From positions 1 through 64,000 of the IMG/VR virus record IMGVR_UViG_3300017963_000203: a stretch of 64,000 nt of DNA; one strand, 5' to 3'. This DNA comes from a virus. The notes under the pieces were generated by a model that was given only the letters and a program-made list of their open reading frames with translations, did not search any database and was not told where the DNA came from. Positions 24,821 to 32,338 of the stretch are shown one piece after another. Positions within the stretch are counted from its first letter, which is position 1. Each line of letters starts with the position of its first letter. Both the position numbers and the translations under genes were made by a program.

Positions 24821-25831
24821 TTGCTAAAAGCAAGCAATCTCAAAGTATGTCCCGTATGCGGGAAGAGGAAATACTCGAAGAAGAAAGACCCTGTTGGAAA
24901 TAAGTGGCACCAGCATGTGACGGCCTGCATTCGATTCAATGAGAAATACGCAGGCGGCTGTGCCTGCGGAAAGATGCCATCGGACTTTCGCAGTAACGCT
25001 GGTTTTGCAAGCCACTTTTCTCGATGTAAATCAGCAGCAGTCGTGAAGAACCTCCCCACATGTAACTGCGGGAAAACTCGGGAGGATTTTTCCTCTCCTC
25101 AAGCATTCGGCGGTCACGTAAGCTCGTGCGGAATTCGCAAGGACAGTCCTGCCGCAGTCAAGGTCAGGTCCGTTAAAGTAGCAAAACCCTTCCGATGCCC
25201 AGAGTGTTCTAAGTCTTTTGCCACGAAACGGCAGCTAACCGCACATTCGTGGATACACAATAGCGAGGGGTGGGGGGATAAGGATTCGGTTCGACAGGCC
25301 CTACAAACAATCGCCGCATCCAGGATCAAACGGCTCCCCGTCAAAAAAAGAGTAGCCATCTGTCTTCCCGGAAACCGACCCGACAACGAAACGAAACTAC
25401 TCGCAGATCCCGGCTTCCACAGGATTCACATGGTCGAGTGCGACAGGGACAAGTTCCTGGTCGGAAGAGACATGGGATTCGACGTTGAACACGGCGATTT
25501 TCTGGAAGTCATGACTCGCTTAGTGAACGAAGGGACTAATTTCTCTCTTATTGACTACGATCTGTGCGGTACTCTGACGTATGCAGACGGCTCGACGATT
25601 CTCGATGCAATTAGGTTAGGAGGTCTGGCCGATATTGCGGCCGTTAGAATTACGTGTTGCCGACGTAATCACAAAAGGGACGGTCAACTCGACATTGCTG
25701 CATTTGATCGGGATGTCAACCATGCCCTCCCGCCTGGCTATTCTGTGACCGGACGGGCATGGCTTAATTATGTGGGCAAGGATAGATCATCGATGGCTAC
25801 ACAGCAGTGGTTGATCGAGAAAGGGGTGTGA
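24821..25831 (+). CDS. Multi-zinc-finger protein with Rossmann-like C-terminal domain
   Basis: 336 residues from TTG 24821 (AAAGGGAG upstream; anything earlier would lie inside the tmRNA). Four finger-like units: C10/C13 with H30/H32 and C36, C47/C49..H65..C69, C81/C83..H99..C103, and a classical C2H2 finger C126-x2-C129...H142-x3-H146. The C-terminal 170 residues (ICLPGNR, MVECDRDKF, GDFLEV, FSLIDYDLCGTL) look like a class I methyltransferase-type Rossmann fold, without a sure catalytic motif. Base composition is less GC-rich than neighbours, suggesting recent acquisition. Classical C2H2 fingers are rare in phages. Confidence 0.8.
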   Translation: MLKASNLKVCPVCGKRKYSKKKDPVGNKWHQHVTACIRFNEKYAGGCACGKMPSDFRSNAGFASHFSRCKSAAVVKNLPTCNCGKTREDFSSPQAFGGHVSSCGIRKDSPAAVKVRSVKVAKPFRCPECSKSFATKRQLTAHSWIHNSEGWGDKDSVRQALQTIAASRIKRLPVKKRVAICLPGNRPDNETKLLADPGFHRIHMVECDRDKFLVGRDMGFDVEHGDFLEVMTRLVNEGTNFSLIDYDLCGTLTYADGSTILDAIRLGGLADIAAVRITCCRRNHKRDGQLDIAAFDRDVNHALPPGYSVTGRAWLNYVGKDRSSMATQQWLIEKGV

Positions 25832-26091
25832 TGTTCAAGTGCAACCTATGTCATAAGGAATTCGAGACGGAGAGATCCCTGAACAGCCATCGAGCTTGGC
25901 ACTCAGGAAAATTGAAGGCTTGGAAAGATGCTTCACTTCTTGAGTACCCAGTGAGCAAAACAAAATGGCGAAGAAAAGGGACCAGGCTCATCCGGGAATT
26001 TCTACGTAAACTGCTGAATCCTGATATGCCTGTCGAAGATCGTGAAGACCTCATCAAGATGATCCACATGGAGATCGAAAAGCATCTCTGA
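25831..26091 (+). CDS. Single C2H2 zinc-finger protein
   Basis: 86 residues; its ATG shares a base with the upstream TGA (TGATG), so it is coupled to the multi-finger gene. The N-terminus FKCNLCHKEFETERSLNSHRAWH is a textbook C2H2 finger. The rest is a basic helix and an acidic end. Probably DNA or RNA binding. It belongs to the same AT-richer cassette as its neighbour. Confidence 0.85.
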   Translation: MFKCNLCHKEFETERSLNSHRAWHSGKLKAWKDASLLEYPVSKTKWRRKGTRLIREFLRKLLNPDMPVEDREDLIKMIHMEIEKHL

Positions 26092-26100
26092 ATAGTAACT

Positions 26101-26242
26101 CACCACCACGGTCGGGCTTGGCTGAGGAGGTTCAGCCTGACATACTTGTGTGGTGTCCTTCATCGGCACCACTCCTTTCCCTGGCGGGGGTCTTCGGGCC
26201 CCCGCGAATCAGTCAAGAGCGAGGCTTCGGCCTCGCTTTTTT
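26101..26242 (+). ncRNA. Small structured RNA candidate or structured 3' UTR with terminator
   Basis: No ORF is apparent between the zinc-finger gene and the next start. CACCAC (26101-06) pairs with GTGGTG (26150-55), enclosing GTC/GAC and GGCTGA/TCAGCC (26120-25/26132-37) with GGAGGT in the loop. A GC hairpin GCGGGGGTC-TTCG-GGCCCCCGC-like stem (26184-26205) and a true terminator (26218-26242) follow. It may be the processed 3' end of the zinc-finger mRNA or a separate RNA. No family recognised. Confidence 0.4.
26218..26242 (+). terminator. Intrinsic terminator
   Basis: AGCGAGGC-TTCG-GCCTCGCT stem followed by TTTTT; separates the zinc-finger cassette from the ligase operon. Confidence 0.92.
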
Positions 26243-26295
26243 ATTGAGGGTGTCGTGCCTGCTGTCAAAGTCGCCATCGAGAAGAAGGAAGAAGA

Positions 26296-26463
26296 GTGAA
26301 GGAGATCGCCACAGAGTTCTTTTGGGGATTCGTGCTGCTCGTCCCCACGCTCGTCATCACCATGCTCGTCCTGGGCTCCATAGGGTATGTCCTGGAGAGC
26401 ATCGCCAAACTGTGGAAGAGGAGGTCAAGTGAACACCAAGACCCTGGAGAAAAAGATTCGTAA
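26296..26463 (+). CDS. Tiny single-span membrane protein
   Basis: 55 residues from GTG 26296 (GAAGGAAGAAGA upstream). The sequence has one hydrophobic segment of about 23 residues (residues 9-31, FWGFVLLVPTLVITMLVLGS), then a basic stretch KLWKRR and a polar tail. The 3' end overlaps the ligase start by 35 bases in another frame and carries the ligase ribosome site. Topology fits a holin-like or membrane-anchor protein, but there is no lysis cassette around it. Codon pattern is good; existence is inferred from sequence only. Confidence 0.6.
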   Translation: MKEIATEFFWGFVLLVPTLVITMLVLGSIGYVLESIAKLWKRRSSEHQDPGEKDS

Positions 26464-28258
26464 GGCCCGCGTAGCCTACTACAACGGAGAGCCCATCATG
26501 TCGGACAAGGAGTTCGACGAGCTCATGGATCATCTCCGGAACGCAGCCCCGACCAGCCGCGTCCTGAAGGAGGTGGGCGCAAAGCCGATGGGCACCACCG
26601 GAAAGCACTCCATCCCCATGGGAAGCCTGAAGGAAGCCAAGACCCCGGAGGAGATGGAGTCGTGGATGAAGGGGATCAAGCGTGGATTCCTGGTCATGGC
26701 CAAGGTCGACGGGCTCAGCCTGTCCTTGGACTATCGCGCCGGCATGCTCGTACAGGCGCTCACCCGCGGCAACGGCCGAGAAGGGGAGGAGGTGACCGCT
26801 AACGTGCTGGAAATGCAGAACGTCCTCGAAGAGATCCCGGGCTTCGACGGCACTCTGCGCGGCGAAGCGTACCTTCCCGTGGCCACCTTCAAGGAGAAGT
26901 ACGAGGGCGACTACGCCAACCCCAGGAACACCTGCGCCGGCATCGTGCGCCGGCACAGCGGTGAAGGATCTTCAGACGTGCACCTGGCTTACTTCTTCCT
27001 CGAGGAAACGGATCGGTTCTTCGCCACCAAGAGCGAGATGCTGGCACGCATCAAGGAGCTGGGACTCAAGACCGTCGACTCGTTCAAGACGAAGGGAATC
27101 ACGAGCCTCTGGCACGCATGGAACGGTGTGGTGAAGACTCGCTACGAACGAGCCTACGAGATGGACGGCATCGTAGTGTACGTCGACCGTGTAGGCGAGA
27201 GGGATCCAGGAGATCCCTTCCTGCCCGACGACGCCTTCGTCTACAAGTTCAATCCGGACGTGGCCGAGACCCAAGTCACCGAGATCGAGCACGTCGCCGG
27301 CCGGTCCGGGAGGGTCAACCCGAGAGTCCACGTCGAGCCGGTGAAGGTGGGGGGCGTCACAGTCACCCACGCGACGGGGAACAACTATCCCTGGCTGAAG
27401 AACCTGGGCGTGGGCGTTGGGGCCCTGGTCGAGATCTCGCGCCGCGGCGACACCATTCCAGCAGTGGAGAAGGTCCTCAAGGCCGGCGCACCCCTGGTTA
27501 TCCCCGGGTCGTGTCCAGCCTGCAAGAGCGTCCTCGAGAGGGACGGGGCCTACCTCAAGTGCAAGAACCTGGCCTGCGAAGCCAAGGACTCCGGAAGCGT
27601 TGCCCACTGGCTGCGCCTCATCGAGCTGAAGGGCGTCGGAAAGAGGACCTTGGAGAAGCTCGTGGAGATGGGTGTCCGACGTCCCTACCAGCTCTACAAC
27701 CAGCGGTTCGAGTTCTGGCAGGAGTTCGGAGCCAACGGGAGGAAGGTCTTCCAGCAGCTCATGCTGAAGAAGACCGTGAAGCCCGAGTACATCTTGGCCG
27801 CCCACGTCCCCAACGTGGGGCGCCGGCGCTTCCGAGCGCTCATCGACGCCGGCTTCTCCATCGACCACATCCTGCTGAACCGCTCGCCGTTGGCCTACAC
27901 CAACGTGGACGGCATCGGTGAGGAGATGGTCAAGACCATCGACGAAGGAATGAAACAGGAGGCCGCCAACATCCAACGCCTCCTCAACCATGTGAATCCG
28001 GAGGTACCCATGCCGAAGGGAGGAAACCTGGACGGATGGGCCGTCAAGTTCACAGGAAAGATGACGCGGAAGCGGAACGACCTCGAAGACCTCGCCATGG
28101 AGAAGGGAGCGCGCATCGGTTGGCAAAAGGGCAAGAAGAACGTCCTGATCATCGCCGACCCCAACTCCACGAGCACCAAGGCTCAGGCCGCGCGCAAGGC
28201 CGGGCACGAGATCATGTCCGAGGAGCAGTTCCTGGCGGCCGCGGGGGAGGCGGTATGA
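26429..28258 (+). CDS. ligA: NAD-dependent DNA ligase
   Basis: 609 residues from GTG 26429 (AGAGGAGG seven bases upstream). The adenylation site KVDGLSLSL has the nucleophile K92, followed by a TRGNGREGE motif. An OB fold, a four-Cys zinc finger (CPAC...CKNLAC), helix-hairpin-helix repeats and a C-terminal BRCT-like domain (AVKFTGKM...) appear in LigA order. It is slightly shorter than cellular LigA (about 670). The Ia domain that binds NAD is short but present (YYNGEPIMSDKEFDELMDHL). It seals nicks during replication. Confidence 0.95.
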   Translation: MNTKTLEKKIRKARVAYYNGEPIMSDKEFDELMDHLRNAAPTSRVLKEVGAKPMGTTGKHSIPMGSLKEAKTPEEMESWMKGIKRGFLVMAKVDGLSLSLDYRAGMLVQALTRGNGREGEEVTANVLEMQNVLEEIPGFDGTLRGEAYLPVATFKEKYEGDYANPRNTCAGIVRRHSGEGSSDVHLAYFFLEETDRFFATKSEMLARIKELGLKTVDSFKTKGITSLWHAWNGVVKTRYERAYEMDGIVVYVDRVGERDPGDPFLPDDAFVYKFNPDVAETQVTEIEHVAGRSGRVNPRVHVEPVKVGGVTVTHATGNNYPWLKNLGVGVGALVEISRRGDTIPAVEKVLKAGAPLVIPGSCPACKSVLERDGAYLKCKNLACEAKDSGSVAHWLRLIELKGVGKRTLEKLVEMGVRRPYQLYNQRFEFWQEFGANGRKVFQQLMLKKTVKPEYILAAHVPNVGRRRFRALIDAGFSIDHILLNRSPLAYTNVDGIGEEMVKTIDEGMKQEAANIQRLLNHVNPEVPMPKGGNLDGWAVKFTGKMTRKRNDLEDLAMEKGARIGWQKGKKNVLIIADPNSTSTKAQAARKAGHEIMSEEQFLAAAGEAV

Positions 28259-28515
28259 CCGACCCGAACGCCGTCTTCGCACTTCTCGGAAATCTCGATG
28301 ATCGCCGCCGGAGTACGATGAACATGCTGAACCGAATCGTCGACGGAGAGCCGAGCGATCGTTCAGTTCTCGCCGAAGTGCTTCTGAATCACACTGCGAT
28401 CATGCGCGGTCAGCAGATCATCATCAGCCTTTTAACCGACCAAGGCTTGGCCACACGGAGTATGGCCAGGGACGCCCTGCCCGACTACCAAAAAGGGCAT
28501 GCTGATCAGTCATAA
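28255..28515 (+). CDS. Small helical hypothetical protein
   Basis: 86 residues, ATGA overlap with the ligase stop. All-helical, polar (LDDRRRSTMNMLNRIV...). No family recognised. Confidence 0.65.
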   Translation: MTDPNAVFALLGNLDDRRRSTMNMLNRIVDGEPSDRSVLAEVLLNHTAIMRGQQIIISLLTDQGLATRSMARDALPDYQKGHADQS

Positions 28516-28520
28516 GAAAC

Positions 28521-28812
28521 TCGGTAGGAACCTTTCATTCATTCACAACTCTGTCGTGGCCCATAAGGGCTTAAAGGAAGCACCGTAGGGAGCACCAGGT
28601 TGACCGTCGATCAAGCAGCCGCTTGAGAGATGGGGTACGGGCCAAGGAGACGGGATACCTGATCGGCACGCGCAGCCGTGACGGGGAACCGACCTGCTTG
28701 GTCAAGGAGGGGTCAGCCGCCGAAACGTAAGACGTGTAGGCGGGATCGAGGTGTGCACGCCACGATCGGTTCCGGAAGAGACTCGATACCCGCGCGGATC
28801 GAGTTTCTTTTT
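28521..28812 (+). ncRNA. Putative structured RNA with own terminator, family unknown
   Basis: The 400-base gap after the ligase operon has no believable ORF but many nested helices. A long-range closing stem GGAACC/GGTTCC (28527-32/28768-73) encloses TGGCCC/GGGCCA (28557-62/28639-44) and hairpins TCAAGC/GCTTGA (28611-26), CCGCC...GGCGG (28717-43, with inner ACGT/ACGT), and GATCG-A-GGTG-TGCA-CGCC-A-CGATC (28744-67). It ends in an intrinsic terminator at 28781-28812. It resembles neither tmRNA, RNase P RNA, 6S RNA nor a group I intron core by eye. Confidence 0.6.
28781..28812 (+). terminator. Intrinsic terminator
   Basis: ACTCGAT...ATCGAGT stem with a CCCGCGCGG-containing loop, followed by TTCTTTTT. 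It ends the putative RNA just upstream. Confidence 0.85.
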
Positions 28813-28842
28813 ACTCAGCGAAAATCAAGTTCGTATTTTATA

Positions 28843-28866
28843 TTTTCGTGGAAATTTTCACGAAAA
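28843..28866. promoter_or_regulatory. Inverted repeat in an AT-rich leader, possible operator/promoter
   Basis: TTTTCGTG and CACGAAAA arms flank GAAATTTT, a 24-bp palindrome with one symmetrical mismatch pair. It lies in the most AT-rich stretch of the region (about 28815-28900), just upstream of the gene cluster that ends with the sigma factor. A -10-like TATTTTATATT run overlaps its left side. The tandem ribbon-helix-helix protein encoded 200 bases downstream is a plausible binder. Promoter activity is inferred. Confidence 0.4.
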
Positions 28867-28914
28867 GTCGATATGCTCAAAAACGACCCTTGATTTTTCA
28901 CTCGGAGTGGTCAC

Positions 28915-29127
28915 GTGGAAAAGTACGGCGCAATTCAATGTCCGAAGTGCAAGAGCATGAATGTGATCGAGGAGGGTGCTGAGAAGATCGCGGTCGAGCA
29001 CAACGATCTGATCAAGACGGCCTCCGAGAACATGGGGGGCTCGTTCCTTTGCCAGGACTGCAAGCACAGATTCAGCAAGGTGACCGGGTCCGCCGCCTGC
29101 TTGCCGGACGAAAAGTCGGGCACCTGA
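28915..29127 (+). CDS. Zinc-ribbon protein
   Basis: 70 residues from GTG 28915 (GGAGTGGTCAC upstream). Two CxxC knuckles (CPKCKS at 9-14, CQDCKH at 46-51) make a small zinc ribbon. It may bind nucleic acid or RNA polymerase; context next to a sigma factor makes a transcription role plausible but unproven. Confidence 0.75.
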   Translation: MEKYGAIQCPKCKSMNVIEEGAEKIAVEHNDLIKTASENMGGSFLCQDCKHRFSKVTGSAACLPDEKSGT

Positions 29128-29582
29128 TTCGTGTCCGCCTGTCCGACAGCACAAAGGATCTACTGGATCGAGTAAGCAGAGACTCGAGCCGGCCCCTCGT
29201 CGACATCGTTTCTGCCGCCGCCAAGAACTACCTCGAGAACCCCTCCTACTACAAGCCCCGCATCCTCGAATCTCAAGAAGAGCAACCCCACATCATCAGC
29301 GTCCGGGTGAGCAAGGGAGTCTCGGATTTCTTTCTCGATGAAGCTTTTGTCGCGCCCATCCGGGCGCGTCTTCATTTCATGGGCCTGGTCGTCGGCTTCT
29401 TTTTACGAAGATACCCGTACAGGGATCTCGTGACCGCACTCCATTCGTACGCCGACGTTATCGGGCCAATGCTGAGGGAGAGGCAGAATGGGAAATCTAA
29501 GCTCAAAACCACGCAAGACCCCGAAGATCATCCAACCCGGCGATCCCGACTACGCTCGTCTCGTAGGAACAGTCACCGATGA
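29049..29582 (+). CDS. Tandem ribbon-helix-helix DNA-binding protein
   Basis: Up to 177 residues. The only ordinary start in this frame is TTG 29049, inside the upstream gene; a non-standard start near 29124 is possible because the domain begins there. IRVRLSDSTKDLLDRVSRDS...VDIVSAAAKNYLEN is a CopG/Arc-type RHH unit, and IISVRVSKGVSDFFLDEAF...GLVVGFFLRR looks like a second unit. A single-chain RHH dimer would bind a short palindrome. The last 95 bases overlap the next gene. Likely autoregulator of the sigma operon (inference). Confidence 0.65.
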   Translation: MPGLQAQIQQGDRVRRLLAGRKVGHLIRVRLSDSTKDLLDRVSRDSSRPLVDIVSAAAKNYLENPSYYKPRILESQEEQPHIISVRVSKGVSDFFLDEAFVAPIRARLHFMGLVVGFFLRRYPYRDLVTALHSYADVIGPMLRERQNGKSKLKTTQDPEDHPTRRSRLRSSRRNSHR

Positions 29583-29964
29583 GGATGTGGCGACGCTTCA
29601 AGAGAGCGTCGACCAGACCATCCACGGCGACGACATCTTCATCCCCTTCAAGAAGATGTCCCTGCGCCAGGGCGTCCTGGAGTACGGTGTGATCGAGATC
29701 GCACCGGACGTCTGCAAGCTCATCTTTCACTTCGAGAACGTCTCCAAGAACTTCGCCAATCAGCTTGGCCGGTTCTTCTGGGAGAAGGTACGCAGGAAGA
29801 TCATCACGGACGCGGACCTCATGGCCGGGGCATCCGTAGAGGCGGGTGAGAACCCCATCTTCAGAAGCAACTGGGACGTGACCATTCTCAACATCAGCGC
29901 TCTCGTCGCCCAGGCGAAGCTCAATCTCATCGTCGATAGTCTGAAAAAGGAGTTCCCTGTATGA
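29488..29964 (+). CDS. Hypothetical protein upstream of sigma factor
   Basis: 158 residues, ATG 29488 with GAGGCAGA upstream. Mixed alpha/beta; FKKMSLRQGVLEYGVIEI and CKLIFHFENV are strand-rich. No family recognised. Its TGA overlaps the sigma ATG (ATGA), so both are co-translated; an anti-sigma or co-factor role is possible but unsupported by motif. Confidence 0.7.
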   Translation: MGNLSSKPRKTPKIIQPGDPDYARLVGTVTDEDVATLQESVDQTIHGDDIFIPFKKMSLRQGVLEYGVIEIAPDVCKLIFHFENVSKNFANQLGRFFWEKVRRKIITDADLMAGASVEAGENPIFRSNWDVTILNISALVAQAKLNLIVDSLKKEFPV

Positions 29965-30923
29965 AAAAGACAAGCGCTGATTTCAGAGAGTACTACACGC
30001 AGTTTCGTGCCTATCCTCCTCTTCGCCCCACCGAGGAACGCCGCCTGCTGCACGTGATCAAAGGCCTGCAACCGCCAGTGGACTACGACGGCATGGAGCG
30101 AATGTGGGGAAAGCACAAGGAGAACGGGACCAAGGGCGCCATCGATGATCTGTGGCTCTCGCTCGACGAGAAGATGTGGGGCGTCAAACAGGAGAACCCA
30201 TTCCCAGTCAACGGAACCTGCCGGCGGCCAACGCGACAGGAAATGAAAGAGGCCCTCGAGCGTTTCGTCATGCACAACATGCGCCTGGTCCTGTCGAGAG
30301 TGCTGAAGTTCAGGCACCAGGAGGACCCAGACGTCATGGAGATCGTCTCCTACGGGACCGACGGTCTTTACCGAGCCATCGAGCTCTTCGACCTATCCCG
30401 CGGGACGAGGTTCTCCACCTACGCCGTCCACTGGATTGAGTCTCAGATCAGGAAAGGCCTCAAGTTCGTCGAAGGGCAGAAACCCCCTCTCCTGAAGAAA
30501 CTGACGAGCACGTTCAAGAGGGCCGAGAAAGACCTCACCACGGACGACGGCATTCGCCCGACGAACGAGGACGTGGCCGAGCACCTGAACTGGGGGCGAA
30601 AGACCCTGCACATCTACCAGACGTCAGGAATCTCCAATACGCCGATAGAGACCTTCGACCGCGAGGACGAATCGTGCGAACCCATACCCGATGACATCGT
30701 GCAGAGGGAGATTGTGAACGCTCTACACGACAACATGGGTGTTCTGGAGCCGTTCGAGGAGGACATCATCAGGAGGCACTACGGACTCGGCTACCCGGAG
30801 GAGACCCTACAGAAGCTGGCAGCCAGGTACGGCGTGACCAAGGAGCGCATCCGGCAGATTGAGAACGGCGGCCTCGAGAAGCTCTACATGGCCCTCCGCG
30901 CCTTCCGCGATCCGGACGATTAA
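29961..30923 (+). CDS. Sigma-70 family RNA polymerase sigma factor
   Basis: 320 residues. Region 2 is clear: MRLVLSRVLKFRH, DGLYRAIELFDLSRGTRFST and YAVHWIESQIRK (promoter melting and -10 reading). Region 3 and a linker follow, then region 4 as a helix-turn-helix, EEDIIRRHYGLG...LAARYGVTKERIRQIE. An extra 70-residue insertion sits between regions 1.2 and 2. It should steer a core polymerase to phage promoters. The same phage encodes a beta-beta' polymerase at 58-64 kb, the obvious partner. It is the last rightward gene before convergent transcription. Confidence 0.92.
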   Translation: MKKTSADFREYYTQFRAYPPLRPTEERRLLHVIKGLQPPVDYDGMERMWGKHKENGTKGAIDDLWLSLDEKMWGVKQENPFPVNGTCRRPTRQEMKEALERFVMHNMRLVLSRVLKFRHQEDPDVMEIVSYGTDGLYRAIELFDLSRGTRFSTYAVHWIESQIRKGLKFVEGQKPPLLKKLTSTFKRAEKDLTTDDGIRPTNEDVAEHLNWGRKTLHIYQTSGISNTPIETFDREDESCEPIPDDIVQREIVNALHDNMGVLEPFEEDIIRRHYGLGYPEETLQKLAARYGVTKERIRQIENGGLEKLYMALRAFRDPDD

Positions 30924-30955
30924 AAAGAAAGACGGGCCCCGAAGGACCCGTCTTC
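30922..30955 (-). terminator. Intrinsic terminator of the leftward structural operon
   Basis: On the minus strand AGACGGGTCC-TTCG-GGGCCCGTCT is followed by TTCTTTTT, reading into the 3' end of the sigma gene. On the plus strand the same stem lacks a T run, so it mainly stops leftward transcripts from the late genes, and perhaps weakly the sigma transcript. Confidence 0.9.
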
Positions 30956-30995
30956 CCACCGATGGAATCCAGCGTTCGGAGTCTGGATTTCTTAC

Positions 30996-31760
30996 CTACG
31001 CCGCCAGGCTGAGTTGCGTCCCCACGCTCACGAGCTGCACCGGGGCCACCTGGTCGAACTGCCCGTTCACGCCTTCCGCGATCACCACGTTGTTCGCGTC
31101 GACGCCCATCGAGTGCGCTTCGATGTAGCAGTCCTGGAGGTAGCATGCCCCGTACGGCCTGTTCTTCGCATCCTTGAAGATGACGGAGATCCCGAAGGGA
31201 ATCTGGAACAGGTCCGAGGCCAGGTTGATGAAGAAGTCCCGGTTGTCCTCGCCGGTCGCCCCGCCATAGCCCGGCGGGAGCAGGTACTTGCTCGGGAACA
31301 GATCCGCGTACAGGGGGGGCGTGACCAGGCCCGCGCTCTGGAGAGACGAACCGGTCGTGCCCTCGCGGATGAACTTGAACTCGTTCCCGCCGAAGCCCGG
31401 CCGGTTGGGCGCCAGGGAGTAGAGCAGCCTCATGAGGGACGGCCCGAAGAACATCACGCGGTTGATCTGGAAATTCGCCGCCAGACGCCCCGTGACGAAG
31501 TAGGCTCGCTTCGACCCGATCTCGAAGAGACGGGTAAGGAACCTGTTCTGGGCCATCATGAAGTTCTGCACGAGGCCGATCGGGTAGAGGTTGCTCTTCA
31601 CCGACTCGGGCGTGCTGTTTGCTCCGACCAGGTACTCGAGCCGCGCAGGACCTGCCAGGAGGAGGGTGGACTCGGCCGAGATGTACTCGCCATTGACCAG
31701 CTCCGCCTGAACGTGCTCTGCCGCCCAGTTCCAGTTCAGGAAATTCGTGCCTTCGGCCAT
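30996..31760 (-). CDS. Virion protein, possibly tail tube
   Basis: 254 residues, last gene of the leftward operon, ATG 31760 with GGAGGAG upstream. Beta-rich with an N-terminal FLNWNWAAEHVQAEL helix; aromatic and glycine rich, no zinc or catalytic motif. Lies four genes after the tail-sheath-like gene, the usual neighbourhood of the tail tube. No direct homology recognised; the tube assignment is context only. Confidence 0.45.
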   Translation of the reverse strand: MAEGTNFLNWNWAAEHVQAELVNGEYISAESTLLLAGPARLEYLVGANSTPESVKSNLYPIGLVQNFMMAQNRFLTRLFEIGSKRAYFVTGRLAANFQINRVMFFGPSLMRLLYSLAPNRPGFGGNEFKFIREGTTGSSLQSAGLVTPPLYADLFPSKYLLPPGYGGATGEDNRDFFINLASDLFQIPFGISVIFKDAKNRPYGACYLQDCYIEAHSMGVDANNVVIAEGVNGQFDQVAPVQLVSVGTQLSLAA

Positions 31761-31781
31761 TTCCAGTCTCCTCCTCGGATG

Positions 31782-32006
31782 TTACTTGTTCATCTTCTTG
31801 AGAGTCTCGGCGAGACGCGCCCTCTTTCCGAGCTTCCCCGGGGCCTCAGCCGCCCGAGCCAAGGTCTTGGCCGGAATCTTCTTCCCCTGGGGAATGCCGA
31901 GCTGCTTGTGGAGTGCTCCGGGCTTCTTGATCGCCCGCTGGATCCACTTGCCCGCTCCTTGCTTCTCCAATTCGTCGAAGAAGCCGTAGATGAAAGGTGC
32001 GCTCAT
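31782..32006 (-). CDS. Small basic protein with FxxGFxDELEK module
   Basis: 74 residues. It opens MSAPFIYGFFDELEKQGAG, one copy of the module that recurs in many late proteins here. The rest is Lys/Arg/Ala-rich and helical. ATGA overlap with the upstream gene. Unknown function; probably a virion or assembly protein. Confidence 0.75.
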   Translation of the reverse strand: MSAPFIYGFFDELEKQGAGKWIQRAIKKPGALHKQLGIPQGKKIPAKTLARAAEAPGKLGKRARLAETLKKMNK

Positions 32007-32338
32007 CGGTTCCTCCCGAACCAGGTCTTGACTCGCTGAACGAGTCCGGGTTTCCGTTGCCGGAACGACGCGTATCTGCGCCGCATAGGCTTCAGCGACT
32101 TGATCCGTTTTCCAACGTCGCTTGCCATGCTCTTGGCCGACTCCATCACGGACCCGGACTCGATTGGTTTTTCCTCAGAACCACCCCCGGGGGTGGGAAC
32201 TACTTCGACCTGCGGAGCCTTCGTGTAGCCCCTGTATACCTCTTTCAGTTTACTCTGAAGGTCTCGAAGTTCCTTCTTTCCGAAGAACGCATTCTTCTCG
32301 AGCTCATCCAGAAATCCTGTTATGAAAGCTTCGTTCAT
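32003..32338 (-). CDS. Basic protein with FxxGFxDELEK module
   Basis: 111 residues from ATG 32338, chosen because the module (AFITGFLDELEKNA) then sits directly at the N-terminus as in its neighbours. A Pro/Glu linker and an Arg/Lys-rich C-terminus follow. Overlaps both neighbours by ATGA. No family recognised. Confidence 0.75.
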   Translation of the reverse strand: MNEAFITGFLDELEKNAFFGKKELRDLQSKLKEVYRGYTKAPQVEVVPTPGGGSEEKPIESGSVMESAKSMASDVGKRIKSLKPMRRRYASFRQRKPGLVQRVKTWFGRNR

